From: Lineus longissimus
Lineage: Eukaryota; Nemertea; Pilidiophora; Heteronemertea; Lineidae
Assembly: GCF_910592395.1 (NCBI RefSeq)
Contig: NC_088317.1
Span: forward strand, 12,586,001 to 12,650,000
Reading direction: 5' to 3'
Length of the DNA stretch: 64,000 bases
Shown in pieces: positions 40,471 to 52,302 of the stretch. Both the position numbers and the translations under genes were made by a program. The notes under the pieces were generated by a model. That model was given only the letters and a program-made list of their open reading frames with translations. It ran no database searches and was not told the DNA's origin. Within the stretch, counting starts at the first letter, position 1; the number at the start of each line of letters is the position of its first letter.

Positions 40471-40820
40471 TAAGTCCAGTCTAGAATTCCTTTGTGAGGA
40501 ATATTAGTTCTTGTGGGAAAAGGGCGATATATTGTTCCGCTGTGATAGAATCAAATGCCCTCCCTTTCCTGATGCCCGCCTGTATTGTTCTTCTTCGGAT
40601 GAAGGGTCTTGGCCTCTTTAGAGTCCTATTGAATGGTGCCGGTGTTCTATTGTTGAGGGCATTTAATATCAGGGGGCATCTGATTCTATTACACCGGCAC
40701 CTTTAAATCATATGTTGGGTTTCTTTGTTATAGAATATAATAGGGCCTACATGCAGCATAGCACCTTTCCTTATTGCCCTGCCCTTACTTAGAGTAAATT
40801 ATACTATACACCTACAGGGC
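40471..40820. other. Non-coding stretch with small inverted repeat
   Basis: GATAGAATCAAATGCC (about 40544) and GGCATCTGATTCTATTA (about 40674) are near-inverted copies about 115 bp apart. Otherwise nothing recognised. Confidence 0.4.
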
Positions 40821-40821
40821 C

Positions 40822-40988
40822 AGGGGCGTAGCTAGCTTTTTGGTCTGGCGGGGGGGGGGGCAAAAGGCTCTCTGGGGGACAAAATGACCCTTTATGAAAT
40901 CTTTTGGCCAAAAACACATATTTTGGTGACCTCAGGGAGGGGGCATTTGCCCCCCCCCCCCCCCCCCCTCTGCTACCTACGCCCCTGC
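40822..40988. mobile_element. Short MITE with AGGGGCGTAGC ends
   Basis: AGGGGCGTAGCTAGC at the left and GCTACCTACGCCCCT at the right around poly-G and poly-C tracts. One-sided matches occur near 42855 and 55265. Ends of this type are common in hAT-like MITEs. No target duplication recognised. Confidence 0.6.
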
Positions 40989-41650
40989 TTTCCCGGGCCT
41001 GCTATATACTAGTCTCGTTACTCTAAGCCTCCTCTAAGCCCTGCCCGAAACCATCACTATTGTATTAGGTATAGGCTATAGATCACTCTGAAACACTAAT
41101 TACTTGAGAAGTGTTCTGAGCACATTAATATTGGGTTTGCTGCCCGATGTCCAGCTTGTTCCAGGCTTCTGTCTAGGAATAAGGAGATAGCGACACCCCC
41201 CAGATCGAGCCAATGACTGTAGAGCACATCCTGGGAAGATGCCCAACGCTTGCAGCTTGAGGAGGGAGACTTGTCCGGCTGACGAACACCAACTCCGCTT
41301 CTGATTACTAGTAAGTCTGGAGAGTCTGTTAGATGGAAATGAACACAAAGAAGAAGAATTTCCAGGCTGAAGGGTCCAAGTAATGAAATGACCACACGAT
41401 TTAGTTTTAAAGATGTATTTATTAATCAATCAATAGACATCATTTGAATTGCACCAATTTTGTTCAGTGGACACATTCGCATATCTATTAATAAAAAAAC
41501 TCCTGATGAGAATTGAACATTTTACACTGCGACTACAATCAATGAATACCACTCTTGACTTTTTAAGTAAAATGACTATAAAGTTATTACCACAATCCAC
41601 CCAATATTGAATATTTCAAAGAAGTTTCTTCCAAACTGATCAATAACCCA
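40989..41650. other. Stretch without a recognised gene
   Basis: Minus-strand frames of about 100 codons (41096-41429) exist but overlap each other and show no domain. Probably chance. Confidence 0.35.
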
Positions 41651-41930
41651 ATCTGTTCAATATTGGGCAAACTGTGTTAATTACAGAACATTTCATAGTC
41701 ATTTCTCTTGAAATGGTCGAGAGTAGGTTACCTCCACAGCCAGGCACCACCAAGTGAAAAAAGCATTGTATGTGTCCCTGGCCTTATACATTTGATTACT
41801 TGAACAAATAAAACTTGGAGTCTGTTCAATATTGGGTAAACTGTGTTAATAACAGAACATTTCATAGTCTTTTCTCTTGAAATGGTCGAGAGCAGGTTAC
41901 CTCCACAGCCAGGCACCACCATATTTTCCT
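41651..41930. repeat. Direct repeat pair, about 105-bp unit
   Basis: 41651-41755 and 41819-41930 both run TCTGTTCAATATTGGG...GAACATTTCATAGTC...CCTCCACAGCCAGGCACCACC with few differences, spaced by about 60 bp. Confidence 0.75.
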
Positions 41931-42062
41931 CAACTTCAATGCGCCTGCGTTACCGGAAGTGATCAAAACGGAAACGGAATAGATCCAAACGGAGCATGCG
42001 CATCCGTGGTGCCTGGTCAGAGAGGTTCCTAGCTGTGGAGGTGGTGCCCAGCCAGAGAGGTA

Positions 42063-43521
42063 GACTGGCGAACCCTGATCGATCTCGCGGGATACAGAAC
42101 GTGCGACATTCGATTTATCGGATGGTGTTCATGGTGTTGTAGTATTTCAGTTTTGCTCAATTCCATTGCTATTTACGGTTTGAAGTACCGGTAGGCTATG
42201 AAACGTAGACCATGTCACAGTTAGGACCGCATCAAATATCCTGACCATGGAATTTGGTGGTCAGTATAGCCAGATGGTCGCCAAGGTGTTGTTTTTTTGT
42301 CACCTAATTGTCCTAAATCGATCTGAGATTGTGAGAAAAAAGCATGCATGGCCGTCGCCCAGCCCCGGCCCAGGCCCAGCAGGGCACGTGCCTAGCTAGG
42401 CCTACCACCTGTATTGATTAATGAGATGCATCCCCATGCTGCTGCCGTAAATGTATGTAAATGCTCGATGCGTGGACATCTTCATCATTATTTGTCATCA
42501 TTGACATAGGCCTACACATTGATGTAATGGTAGGCCTATAGTCCCCCCCCCCCCACCATGCCCACCCCCTAGGCCTAGCCTACCCTGTGTGGCCACGCTT
42601 GCCGGGCAGGCAGGCCAGGCCGCCCCCCTGGCCCTAACCATAAATTCAAAATTTCACATTCATTGACTTAGACTGGCGTGCCTGCCCTTCTGCCAAAAGA
42701 GGTAATTCATGAATTGTGGCGTTTCAATATTTCCCAGGCCGATTACCCTGTCATCGCATTAATTATTTCCATGTGATGTCTTGTCACAAGTCACCTCATG
42801 CACAGTGATTGACCAATTCGAAAATGACATAGAACATGTATCACGTGAACGTTCAGGGGCGTAGCCTGATATCGCAGTGGGGGGGGGGGGGGGGTTCTTC
42901 GCCTATTTCTTGAGCAACGAAGGCGCTAAGCCTGTGAACATGAGACCGAAATCTGGCAGGTCAGCACTCCCAGTTACGAAGGACTGTATAAGGTCACTCA
43001 GGCCTCTCAATTACATGATTCCTACACCGTACAGGATGTCCCCAAATTAGGTCTTTTTTTTCTTTTTTTTTTTAAAATATGACCCCCTGAAGCGTTTTTT
43101 GACCCCTAACATAACCAAATCTCATCCAAATGGCCTCATTTTAAAGTTTTCCCCTAAAATTATGATTTTTCAGGTGTATGTGGTGATATCAGTCACTAAC
43201 TTTGATTTATGACATCGCTGTTCAGGCAAATTGGCGTGATGAAATGTCCCCAAATTAAGCCAAAAAGCAAAAAAACATGTCCCCCAAAATAGGCTAAAAA
43301 AATACAGGGTGTAGAGGTCTCCACGTAATTGAAAGGCCTGTCACTCTATCGTACAATGGCCCATTTGGATAGAATCATGGTGTTACAAAACTCAGTAAAA
43401 AAGTATTTCGTGTTTGTTAAAATCATAAATCGAGTGTAGCCTGCATGGAGGCTGTATTTTGTCTAGGCTAAGTCATAGTTTTGACTATTAGTATTTGTCA
43501 CTTTATATGTTTGTTTTTCAG
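42063..43521. other. Non-coding stretch with homopolymer tracts
   Basis: No gene. Poly-C near 42543-42554, a one-sided AGGGGCGTAGC end followed by a 17-G run near 42880-42895, and poly-T near 43046-43072. Probably intron or upstream sequence of the gene starting at 43522. Confidence 0.4.
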
Positions 43522-46493
43522 CATCATCCAATGGTAATGATGACAATCCTTCTGGTGAGAATGCAGGGCATTATGCACGAATCAAAGAGTTGGCTGCCTC
43601 CTATCGCAGGGAAAAGAGGAAAACCTATCCTAAAAAGAACTTAAAAACCATATGTGAAGGCTCCATCCAGGGACATCAATGGTGCTATAGATGGTCCATC
43701 AGTTCCCAGAAGAGAAAGAAAAGGGAAGAAAACCTCAACGACAGGTAGATTGTTTTTGGTTGACAAATGCCTTCACCTCGTCTGAGCCATCAATATTCAA
43801 TTAGGCTTTATACATGGAAAAATATTGCTGCTAGACTAGTCTTACATTAGTGCAATTAATTGATAATTTCATGTTCTGGACAAATGGTTTATGCCTACAA
43901 ATACAACCCTATCACTGCTATATCTCGTTAAAATTTCTCACCAATCTTTAAAATCAAACCAGAAAAATTAGTCTTTTCCACCCTTTTTATGTAAGAAATT
44001 CCATGGAAGAAATTGCATCTTTTCTGGCGTAATCTGCATTTGGCCTTAATTTCAAAATTGCTTGTTTTTCCAGAGAAACTAAAGGACTTTCCTGAGGAAT
44101 TGCTACCAAGTAATAATGAAGTAGAAATCGATGCACCTTTCGATTTTCAAGTGTTCCAGCAAGGTTTGTGATTTGTCTTTTAAGGTCTTTTTATTCATCA
44201 GCTAGTTGGCTCTATTCCAAGACACAAATCAAGTTGTGTATTTTATAAGGAGTAAGTTTCCGATTTGACCTACCATACTTTTTACGGCTGCAGAGGTCAA
44301 ACGACGTTAACTGATTCATCTAAATTTTGAATTTTGTGTTGATCACAAGTCGGGTAATAGTTTGCAAATGATTTATTCTTTTTTAAAGGTAAATTGGGCA
44401 ACACTGGCTGCTGATTAAGGCAAATAATGGTATTTTCGAATCAACACTTAGGAACTTTTTTTTTCTTTCCCGGTAGTATTTATCAATGCACTTTTAATTT
44501 ACAGTGAGAGCTGAACTTATGGAGCTTCTGAATGGGATTCGGGCTTCCAATAGTACTGAAGTGCCAGGCACTGAATCTGAATGGAAGAAAAGGCATTTTG
44601 TTGCGCATGCTGACCGGAAGCAAAGACAAGAGGAGAGTTGGGAGGAGGTGCGGGAGCTAGTATTGAGGTCAATACTTAGGAAAATGGGAAAACATAGTTC
44701 ATCATGTGCAGTTTGTGTCTCATGTGCGTCGTCAGCTGTTATCAGGTATGATATATTTATAGGAGATAAATTTGTTTTCAAAGTGTACATGTAACAGGCA
44801 CTAAAAATAACTGAAGGAACACAGCTCTTTAATCAAAACACAACTTGTTCTCTAGAATGTGATTCAGAGCCTGGAGCTGAAGATAGAAGTTGCAAGAACA
44901 CCACGGTTTTCCTTGTGACATGGTCAACCCAGTTTGTTGACCACGTTTTCCAGCCTTCTGCCCTATCTTCGGGAGTTTTTCAATTTGATTATATACACAC
45001 TTTCATTCTTTTCAGATTCTTATAAAGTTCATTGGTTTAAATAACATGACATGATTTGAAAGATAGCAATTAACACGACAGTATTAAAGGGGCTTTCTTC
45101 ATATTAGCAGTTTGTGCAGTTACGATGCATGTCGAGTTCACTGCTATATCGATCAGTTTAAAAGTTTATCATTTTCATTTCAGATGCTTCAAAGAGTCGA
45201 GCTTCTCTACAAAAGCGTCTTGAAAAGGAGAGAAAGCAACTTCAGCATTGTGTTACACTGTACAATTCAAAAGCAGACTGTCATGTTTCTGTGGACGAAG
45301 TCACGCAAGAGGACTATTTGTTGCCTTGGCATTATCCTGCAGGTTGGCATTCACTTCATATTCATTTACCCACAAACTTCACTTAGTACATGTAACACAA
45401 AGTCCAGGACACAAATAACTCCAAGTGGTAATGTCCTGCAGTCATTTTCGATTGTTCAGAGAAATTGATCCAGCTGTTGTTTATCAAGCAATTTGAGGTT
45501 TAAAGCCTGGGTCGGCATTTTGCTCTAGGCTTACTGGTACATTGGTCTTCAAGTGATGTAAAGTACATTCTACCTTGTACATTTAACACAATTTGGTTGC
45601 AATGTAGCATTGGTTGCAAGTAAAATGTTAAGTTGCGCCTCAATCTTATAGTCACATTTCTGACATATCCAGCATGTATTTTTACCAGCGTTTCGTATGT
45701 ACATGTAGGAGGGATGGAGCAAGAAACTTTTAGCCTGTAGTCCTAATATTTGTTTCTTCAATTCAGGGAACAAGGGAGAAACATTTGCTTTGAAGAAGAA
45801 AATAGTTGATATACATGAACACATGACCAGGTACATCGAGGAATTGCCTGTGCTCATTCAAGAGATGGTATCAACTGTTCTTTTCTTCAAGAAAAAAATC
45901 AACACCTTGGAAGACAGAATCAACACCGTGAACAATGAGGCCATCAAAAACCAAGGTAGTGGCCATGCAATTATTTTTACCCAACATTTGTGGAGGTTGA
46001 TGCATACATGTACTTGTCTTGCTGTGGCACTACCTCTGAATTAATCTGGGCTGTGGATGCTGATCTGGATCTGATTGCAACTTCGTTCTTTCCCAGCTCA
46101 GGTTCAGTTTACTAATACAAATGTACTACGCCCTGCTTTGAATTAATTCAAACCGAATGCCTTTCATTAATCTAACTGGACAGACATAAACTATTGGTTT
46201 GCAGATGTATGTGCATTACCTTTGTTGATGACTTCAGAATTTTAATGTCCAGCTCTCCTTCTATTTAAGAAAACCATGGATTGGTGAAGTTGCTGCTGGA
46301 ATCAAAGGAATTCTACACAGACCTTCTCCTAGAAGCAACAGATGTATTTGAATGTATAGACACTGACATAGAGATCGTGGTGGATTTTGAGGAAGGGGAG
46401 GTGCAACCTGGTGGTGAAGAATCAAATTCGGAGGAGGATGCGTCTAGCTCTGAGGAGGAGGATTGTGATGACATTGGCATTGAGTACGTGTAA
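43522..46493 (+). CDS. KDZ-like (Kyakuja/Dileera/Zisupton-related) gene remnant, multiple exons
   Basis: Candidate exons: 43522-43744, 44074-44163, 44505-44745, 45184-45342, 45767-45955, 46270-46493, with GT-AG borders and matching phase where tested. Features: basic N-terminus, a Cys cluster CAVCVSCASSAVIR, a charged helical block (SKSRASLQKRLEKERKQLQ) with the family-like LYNSKAD, EELPVLIQEMVSTVLFFKKK, and an acidic C-terminus (SNSEEDASSSEEEDCDDIG). These resemble ends of KDZ transposase-associated proteins, but the catalytic core is missing. The segment after 44745 (CDSEPGAEDRSC) does not join cleanly and contains stops, so this is partly degraded or has an unseen exon. Confidence 0.45.
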
Positions 46494-47440
46494 TTAACCC
46501 TTTGAAGCCGGATTTATTTCAGAAATCCCGATCTTTTTCGACTTGATTTGGTCTAAGTTTGCCTAAAAGGGTATAGTGTCCCCAAATGTCACTCGAAGCT
46601 AACAAAGTATGCCACGAGATGCTAACATTTTCGGAACTCTGTGGCATCTCTTAAGGCCCTTGCAGAGGTTCTCAAGAAGCATGTTTGTGAATAAGGTGAC
46701 TTTTTGTAGTGAAAGTTCGAACTTCCAATGCAGTTTATTGGGAAACTACGCTACAAATCAGGTAGGTGTTGTGACGACCCTAAAATGACGTCGTATGGCA
46801 AAAAGTGTCAACTGAGGCAAAACTGTTCAGTGAGAGTTTTTTTTGCTCGTCTGGCGCTCAGGAATCTGCCAACTGTTCGACGATACAGCGATGTTCCGGC
46901 CCTCGGGACGAACTTAATCATGAGGGGGGTACCTGCTGCTGGTTAATTTTTTTATCTGACCGCAGGGGGCTAGGCTGATGTCCTGCAACTCCCAAAACGA
47001 CTTAGAATTATTGCCGGACCACTGGGGACCTTGGAAAATGCCTTTTGTGTAATCTGATATATTGTGAATCCACCAATTATGTATAAGCAGATTTGTATTA
47101 CTGGCTGAATGTGAATTTCAGCAGCAATAAAATGATTCTTGCATCAAAATACATGCACTTGTTTTCATTGTTGCTCACCTTGGGTGAACACAGCTGATCA
47201 GGCTGCCTACATGTATAAAGAACCATCAATTTTTGCCGGAAATGAGCAGACAGGTGTGTCAAAGATGTGTATGGTCAAGTAGCATCTGCCTCATCTTGAC
47301 TGAGAAAGGTTGTGTATTCAAGTTGCCCTTGTCCTTGTGCCATCCCCTGAAGGCCACGCTCTGAAGTGACTGACCATTGTATTGTCCTGCATGTACACAT
47401 ATACATGTAGCGGGCTGTTGGATTACTGAGAAAAATTAAA
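46494..47440. other. Probable 3' untranslated and downstream region
   Basis: No gene. A polyadenylation signal AATAAA at 47126-47131 is a candidate 3' end for the preceding gene. Confidence 0.4.
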
Positions 47441-48620
47441 CTACTCTGAATGACATCTTCAAAGACCGTACTTCAGTATGCGGTAGGTGTATTCTGGTTG
47501 GATGTGACATTGTCTCAAGTAAACCATCATTCTGAATTACATACCATATGCAGCTGCAGTATTTTGGTTAGAAGTGACATCATATCGTACATGTAGGTAA
47601 ACCCAACTCTTCTGAATGACATTTTCAGAGTCATTATTTCCATACGATCAGGCGTATTCAGGTTGGATGTGACATTGTGTCGAAAGTAAACCGACCATTC
47701 TGGATGACGTCTTCAGAGACGGTATTTCCATATGATCAGGCGTATTCAGGATGAATGAGACATTGTGTCGAAAGTAAACCGACCATTCTGGATGACGTCT
47801 TCAGAGACGGTATTTCCATATGATCAGGCGTATTCAGGTTGGATGTGACATTGTGTCGAAAGTAAACCGACCATTCTGGATGACGTCTTCAGAGACGGTA
47901 TTTCCATATGATCAGGCGTATTCAGGTTGGATGTGACATTGTGTCGAAAGTAATCCGACCATTCTGGATGACGTCTTCAGAGACGGTATTTCCATACGAT
48001 CAGGCGTATTCAGGTTGAATGTGACATTGTGTCGAAAGTAAACCGACCATTCTGGATGACGTCTTCAGAGACGGTATCTCCATACGATCAGGCGTATTCA
48101 GGTTGAATGAGACATTGTGTCGAAAGTAAACCGACCATTCTGGATGACGTCTTCAGAGACGGTATTTCCATACGGTCCGGCGTATTCAGGTTGAATGTGA
48201 CATTGTGTCGAAAGTAAACCGACCATTCTGGATGACGTCTTCAGAGACGGTATTTCCATATGATCAGACGTATTCAGGTGGGATGTGACATTGTGTCGAA
48301 AGTAAACCGACCATGCTTGATAATGTCTTCAGAGACGGTATTTCCATACGATCAGGCGTATTCAGGTTGAATGTGACATTGTGTCGTATAAAGTAAACCG
48401 ACCATGCTGGATAATGTCTTCAGAGACGGTATTTCCATACGTTCGGCGTATTCAGGTGGGATGTGACATTTTTTTAAGCATTTTCAATGACATCTTGTGT
48501 ATATTCTGGGTGGGTGTGACAAATCCTTAAGTAACCCAAACATTCTGAATGATGTCTTCAAAGGCAGTATTTCCGTATGTGGCAGGTGTATTCTTGTTGG
48601 ACGTGACGTTGTCTAAGTAA
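47440..48620. repeat. Tandem array with 88-bp unit
   Basis: TGGATGACGTCTTCAGAGAC recurs at exactly 88-bp steps (47701, 47789, 47877, 47965, 48053, 48141, 48229), then in diverged copies near 48317 and 48408. More divergent copies extend to both edges. Core copies are over 95 percent alike by eye. 88 is not a multiple of 3 and the array is not coding. Confidence 0.92.
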
Positions 48621-48878
48621 AGTGTTACCTTGCTGTTAGGACACTCCAATATCGTCTGCAATTGAAAGGCGTCCTGGTTGTGGAATTCCACCCAAACCAA
48701 TTCAGCACTGGTGTCCTTATTAGAGAGGTATCCACCGAGGGAGGCTCCAAGTCCAATGTACATGTAAAGTACCCTGTAATTTGCAATCCTAGCACATGTA
48801 GCCAGACTTCTCTATTGATGCCAATTCAAGAGAAACTCAGTATTAAGTGCCGGTCTGGATATTGTCTCAAGGTATGAA
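48621..48878. other. Non-coding stretch
   Basis: Nothing recognised beyond ACATGTA words. Confidence 0.35.
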
Positions 48879-49020
48879 TTCAGGGACCATCTCACAGGTA
48901 CATGTTTTTTGAAGCAAAAATGACTCAAGTCACTTAGTCTTGGGTGTGACCACACTCAAAAAGACTAAATGACTTACCCGTAGTCTTTTAGGCTTCAAAA
49001 TACTTTTGAGATGGTCCCTT
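48879..49020. repeat. Fold-back element
   Basis: AGGGACCATCTCA at the left and TGAGATGGTCCCT at the right bracket imperfect inverted arms (GACTCAAGTCACTTAGTCTT versus AAAGACTAAATGACTTACC) meeting near 48950. Confidence 0.7.
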
Positions 49021-49968
49021 ATAATACATGTAGTCAAGTCGCTGGGAGGTAGCAAAGATAAAGGCAAGACTATATATGTATCTAATAATATGAAAAACGC
49101 CACGTTTATTGAATGATACATGTATACAACAGCCACAGATTGTCTGAAAAAACAATAATTCCACAGTACATGTACATGTAACTTACATTTACTTTTAATG
49201 AGACCTTTGAAAGATATGATAAGTTTACATTGTACTATATTTGTGCGAATTCAATATTATCCATTATGTAATCTTTCATCAAAAGTGATCATGTGAGTTT
49301 ATGTCAGAATGAATAATGCGTGGAGGTGAAGAAGGAATACCGAAATACGTGAATTCCACTGAACAAAAAAACACAGGCGGGAGGATTTGCACAAATTCAC
49401 ATCAATTTTTTCAACAATCGAAAGACATGAGGTGCATCACTTCTTGTGCGTTCCGAAACCTAAAATAGAGGAAATTAAAAGAACCACTATTATTCAGATA
49501 TTAGTATCACACGACATCATATCATTTTCTTCAAGGGTACACTACCAAAATATATGGAATTAAGGCGAAGAAAACAAGCAAATCTCAATTACACTGCATT
49601 CATGCTGCAACCTCATACTGGTTTGAGATGCCTTTGAACCAAAGACTTCCACTGCTTTGAAGTGTTCCCACCAATTTTCTCACCAGCGAAGTGTTTTTAT
49701 TGAATAGAAACCGTTCTGTAATTGCAATACAAAAGCCTTTTGAATGGACAGGTGAGTTTTATGACATCTTTTAATGTATCATCTGAAGGAATTTCAATAA
49801 ATTGATTGTCAATCCTTCCATTTGACTCCACAATTCTGATAAACGATAATTATGTGATAAGCTACAGTTGTTCGAATTGGGCACTACCTCTAAGAAACTG
49901 CTGCATCAGCTTGACTCACAACCACTACAACATCAACTGCATAGAGCACACAGCCATAATCCTTTCAA
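49021..49968. other. 3' flank of the chromodomain gene
   Basis: No coding region recognised. Presumably the 3' untranslated and downstream region of the minus-strand gene. ACATGTACATGTA near 49167. Confidence 0.4.
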
Positions 49969-52302
49969 TCATGATTTACCTAATTTCTCTTTGTAAGAAG
50001 AGATGAGAGGAGAAGTTACGTCTTCCGCTTTCACCCATGAGTTGTGGGACGCATCATATCCTTGCCACTTTATGTAATACGTGTTGTTTTTGGGGTCGTA
50101 GTTGTCTATTCTCTCAGCTGCGCAATAGTCTCCTGCAAAATAAGTCAATTACATTTCATTCTGATGGCCATGCGACCAAATTGTCCCCCCCCCCCCCCAT
50201 TGGATATGAGGATACAGGGGTCAGTTCCTCATTAAACCTTTCAACAACTGAACATTTGGCTAAATGTTTCTTTGTAATCTCATTGCATCATGCACTCCGA
50301 GGAGTCCATTATTTCAATGGAAATATCACATAACTGTTTGTTTTTGCTCCGCAAATTAAATTTCTAAATCAGCTTATGGTTGCAAATTTCTAAATCAGCT
50401 TATGGTTGCAAATTTCTATCAAAAATCCTATCCTCCTGATGATGTGATGCAATGATGCCATGAAGACAAGTGCTACATTTTCTATATATCTTATGACCAC
50501 TGTTATTTCCAACACGGCAACTTGAATCTAATAAAAATTTCTTACCCTTCGCCTTGCTTGCTTTTCCCTTGCTGGCTTTTCTTTTCTGAAAAAAGTGGTA
50601 CGTGTTTCCATTGATAGTGCTTCTTACATGTACATGTACAATAAGAAAACCGCACGAGTGTCTGATCCGAGTATCCAGATTGCACGAGATGATTTTCTAC
50701 GGCTTGAAAAGCTCTCGACCTGCGTAGAAAATCATCGAGTGCAATCTGGATACTCGGATCAGACACTCGTGCAGTTTTCTATTTATCATATACGTCTGCC
50801 AGATCACTGCACTTAGGGTATATGATAAAAGTGCTTAACGACAGACAAAGTCAAAGCCAACAATGCTGGACAAGATGAAATCGTAAGCATATAAGCTCAC
50901 CCATGTGAGCCAAGAATAGAAAATGCCCACAACGTTACCATGACAAAAAAGGGAACTATTGACTTTCACACTAGAATTAGAAATTACAATTAGAAAATTA
51001 GACAACCAAACCATTGGGTACATGCGTACTGGTTATCAAATTGGATATTGGTGGTGCAATAATAACACACACTCAGGTTTGATAAGAAAGAATTTGAAAA
51101 TACACTATTATTTCTGGAGGCCAAGGCAAAAATTAGAGAGTACAGTCGTGCTCGAAAGTTTACAAACAATTCAAAGGATGATCTAACCCTGTCTCTTTCT
51201 CTGCAACTACAGAACGTGGGAATAGTATATAGTTTACAGGAAGTCTATCATCACATCTCGTCATCAACTAAAAAACATACTTCTGTTTCATTAATTTCAT
51301 TGTTTTTATGAGCTCTATTTGAAAACAATGCATATTTCAGAGTGTCATAAGTTTACATACACCTACCTTATCTACTAGTTGTTTGGCCTTGAGGTGGGCA
51401 AATATGTCATACAATGGCTTTTATCTTGTCTCAACTACCTGTTGACCATCATGATTATGTCATAGCTCAGGTGGCGCCACTGTAGCAGTATAAAAGGGAC
51501 TGGGTTTCTGCTCAGGTCATTTGCCAGCTTAGAGCCATCATGGGGAAGTCAAAGGAGTACTCTCAAGATCTGATAGAGTCGCCTGTCCACTTGAACCAGT
51601 CTGGTACTTCACTAAGAGCCATTTTCAAGCAGTTTGATATGCCACGGGCGTCAGTTCAGACAATAAAGCGGAAGTACAGGGACCCAGGGACAACAGCAAC
51701 CTTACCAAGGTCAGGAAGAAAGCGCAAGCTGACAGCCAAAGATGAGCCCACATTGGTTAGAAAGGTGCACATTAACCCCGAGACGACCAAGAAACACCTC
51801 TGCCAGGAATTAGAAGCTACAGAGACAAATGTGTCACTGTCCACTGTCCAGAAGGTCTTGCATCGTAGTGGACTACGAGGCTGCAGGGCAAGAAAGAAGC
51901 CTTTACTTCAAAAACGCTACCGGGAAGCAAGGCTGAAGTTTGCGAGAGAACATGTGGGCAAATACAGAGCCTTCTTGAGGAGTGTTCTTTGGTCTGATGA
52001 GACTAAAAGCGAAGTCTTCGGCCACAACTACCAGCAGTACGTTTGGCAAAACGGGGGGGGGGGGGATCCAAAGAACACCGTACTGACTGTGAAGCACGGA
52101 GGTGGCAGCATTATGCTATGGGGATGTTTTGCTGCGGAACCTTGACAAACATGCCACAGGTTTTCCCATAAAGTCATGATGACAGATTGGACATGACAAG
52201 AATTCGGTGATGGAAACTTGGTCACACACATACCTTAGCTTTGACTGACTTCCTATTGTTCACAGGTTGAGAAGTTGCCTCAGGCCTACTTGCTGGTGCA
52301 GC
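49969..52302 (-). CDS. Chromodomain protein, last three exons (partial host gene)
   Basis: Minus-strand exons 52302-52234, 50585-50546 and 50132-49969 (stop 49971-49969). All borders are GT-AG with exact phases (0, then 1+2). They encode a Ser/Pro-rich and basic linker (SQPVNNRKSVKAK, KRKASKGKASKAKG), then a chromodomain at the C-terminus: aromatic and core residues in NNTYYIKWQGYDASHNSWV. Chromodomains bind methylated histone tails; the exact gene is not recognised. None of these exons was long enough to stand out as an ORF. Upstream exons with the start codon were not found. Possible first exon and promoter at 54075-54175. Confidence 0.7.
50643..50780. repeat. Fold-back element with about 57-bp arms
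   Basis: AGAAAACCGCACGAGTGTCT... (from 50644) and its inverted copy ending ...GTGCAGTTTTCT (to 50780) match with about three mismatches around a 23-nt loop. It lies in the intron between the last two exon positions of the chromodomain gene. Confidence 0.8.
51141..52145 (+). mobile_element. Tc1/mariner element, 3' truncated, in an intron
   Basis: Left end TACAGTCGTGCTCGAAAGTT resembles Tc1-type terminal repeats beginning CAGT after a TA. The transposase gene follows after about 400 bp. Sequence similarity stops near 52145, and no right terminal repeat is found. Confidence 0.75.
51540..52145 (+). pseudogene. Tc1-like transposase, truncated
   Basis: 201 codons from ATG. Paired-like helix-turn-helix regions (GTSLRAIFKQFDMPRASVQ; ETTKKHLCQELEATETNVSL), the linker GRKRKLTAKDE and the first catalytic Asp in VLWSDETK (residue 153) are present, then GGGSIMLWGCFAA. 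The second and third catalytic acids are missing because the element stops. A 13-G run (about 52051-52063) adds Gly codons near residue 171 without shifting the frame. Confidence 0.85.

Larger units (their letters stand above)
39691..42062. repeat. Perfect 51-bp inverted repeats 2.3 kb apart
   Basis: 39691-39741 (TACCTCTCTGGCTGGGCACC...CTGACCAGG) and 42012-42062 are exact inverted copies. The span contains two MITEs and direct repeats, no clear gene. It may be a decayed DNA transposon or two inverted copies of one repeat. A related shorter motif (CCTCCACAGCCAGGCACCACC) occurs at about 41731 and 41908. Confidence 0.6.

Noticed and set aside
40822-40988. 8-bp target duplication for the AGGGGCGTAGC-ended MITE
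   Set aside because: Flanking octamers do not match, so hAT membership stays unproven.
41096-41429. Two overlapping minus-strand frames of about 100 codons as a gene
   Set aside because: No recognisable domain, no clear splice sites, and mutually exclusive frames.
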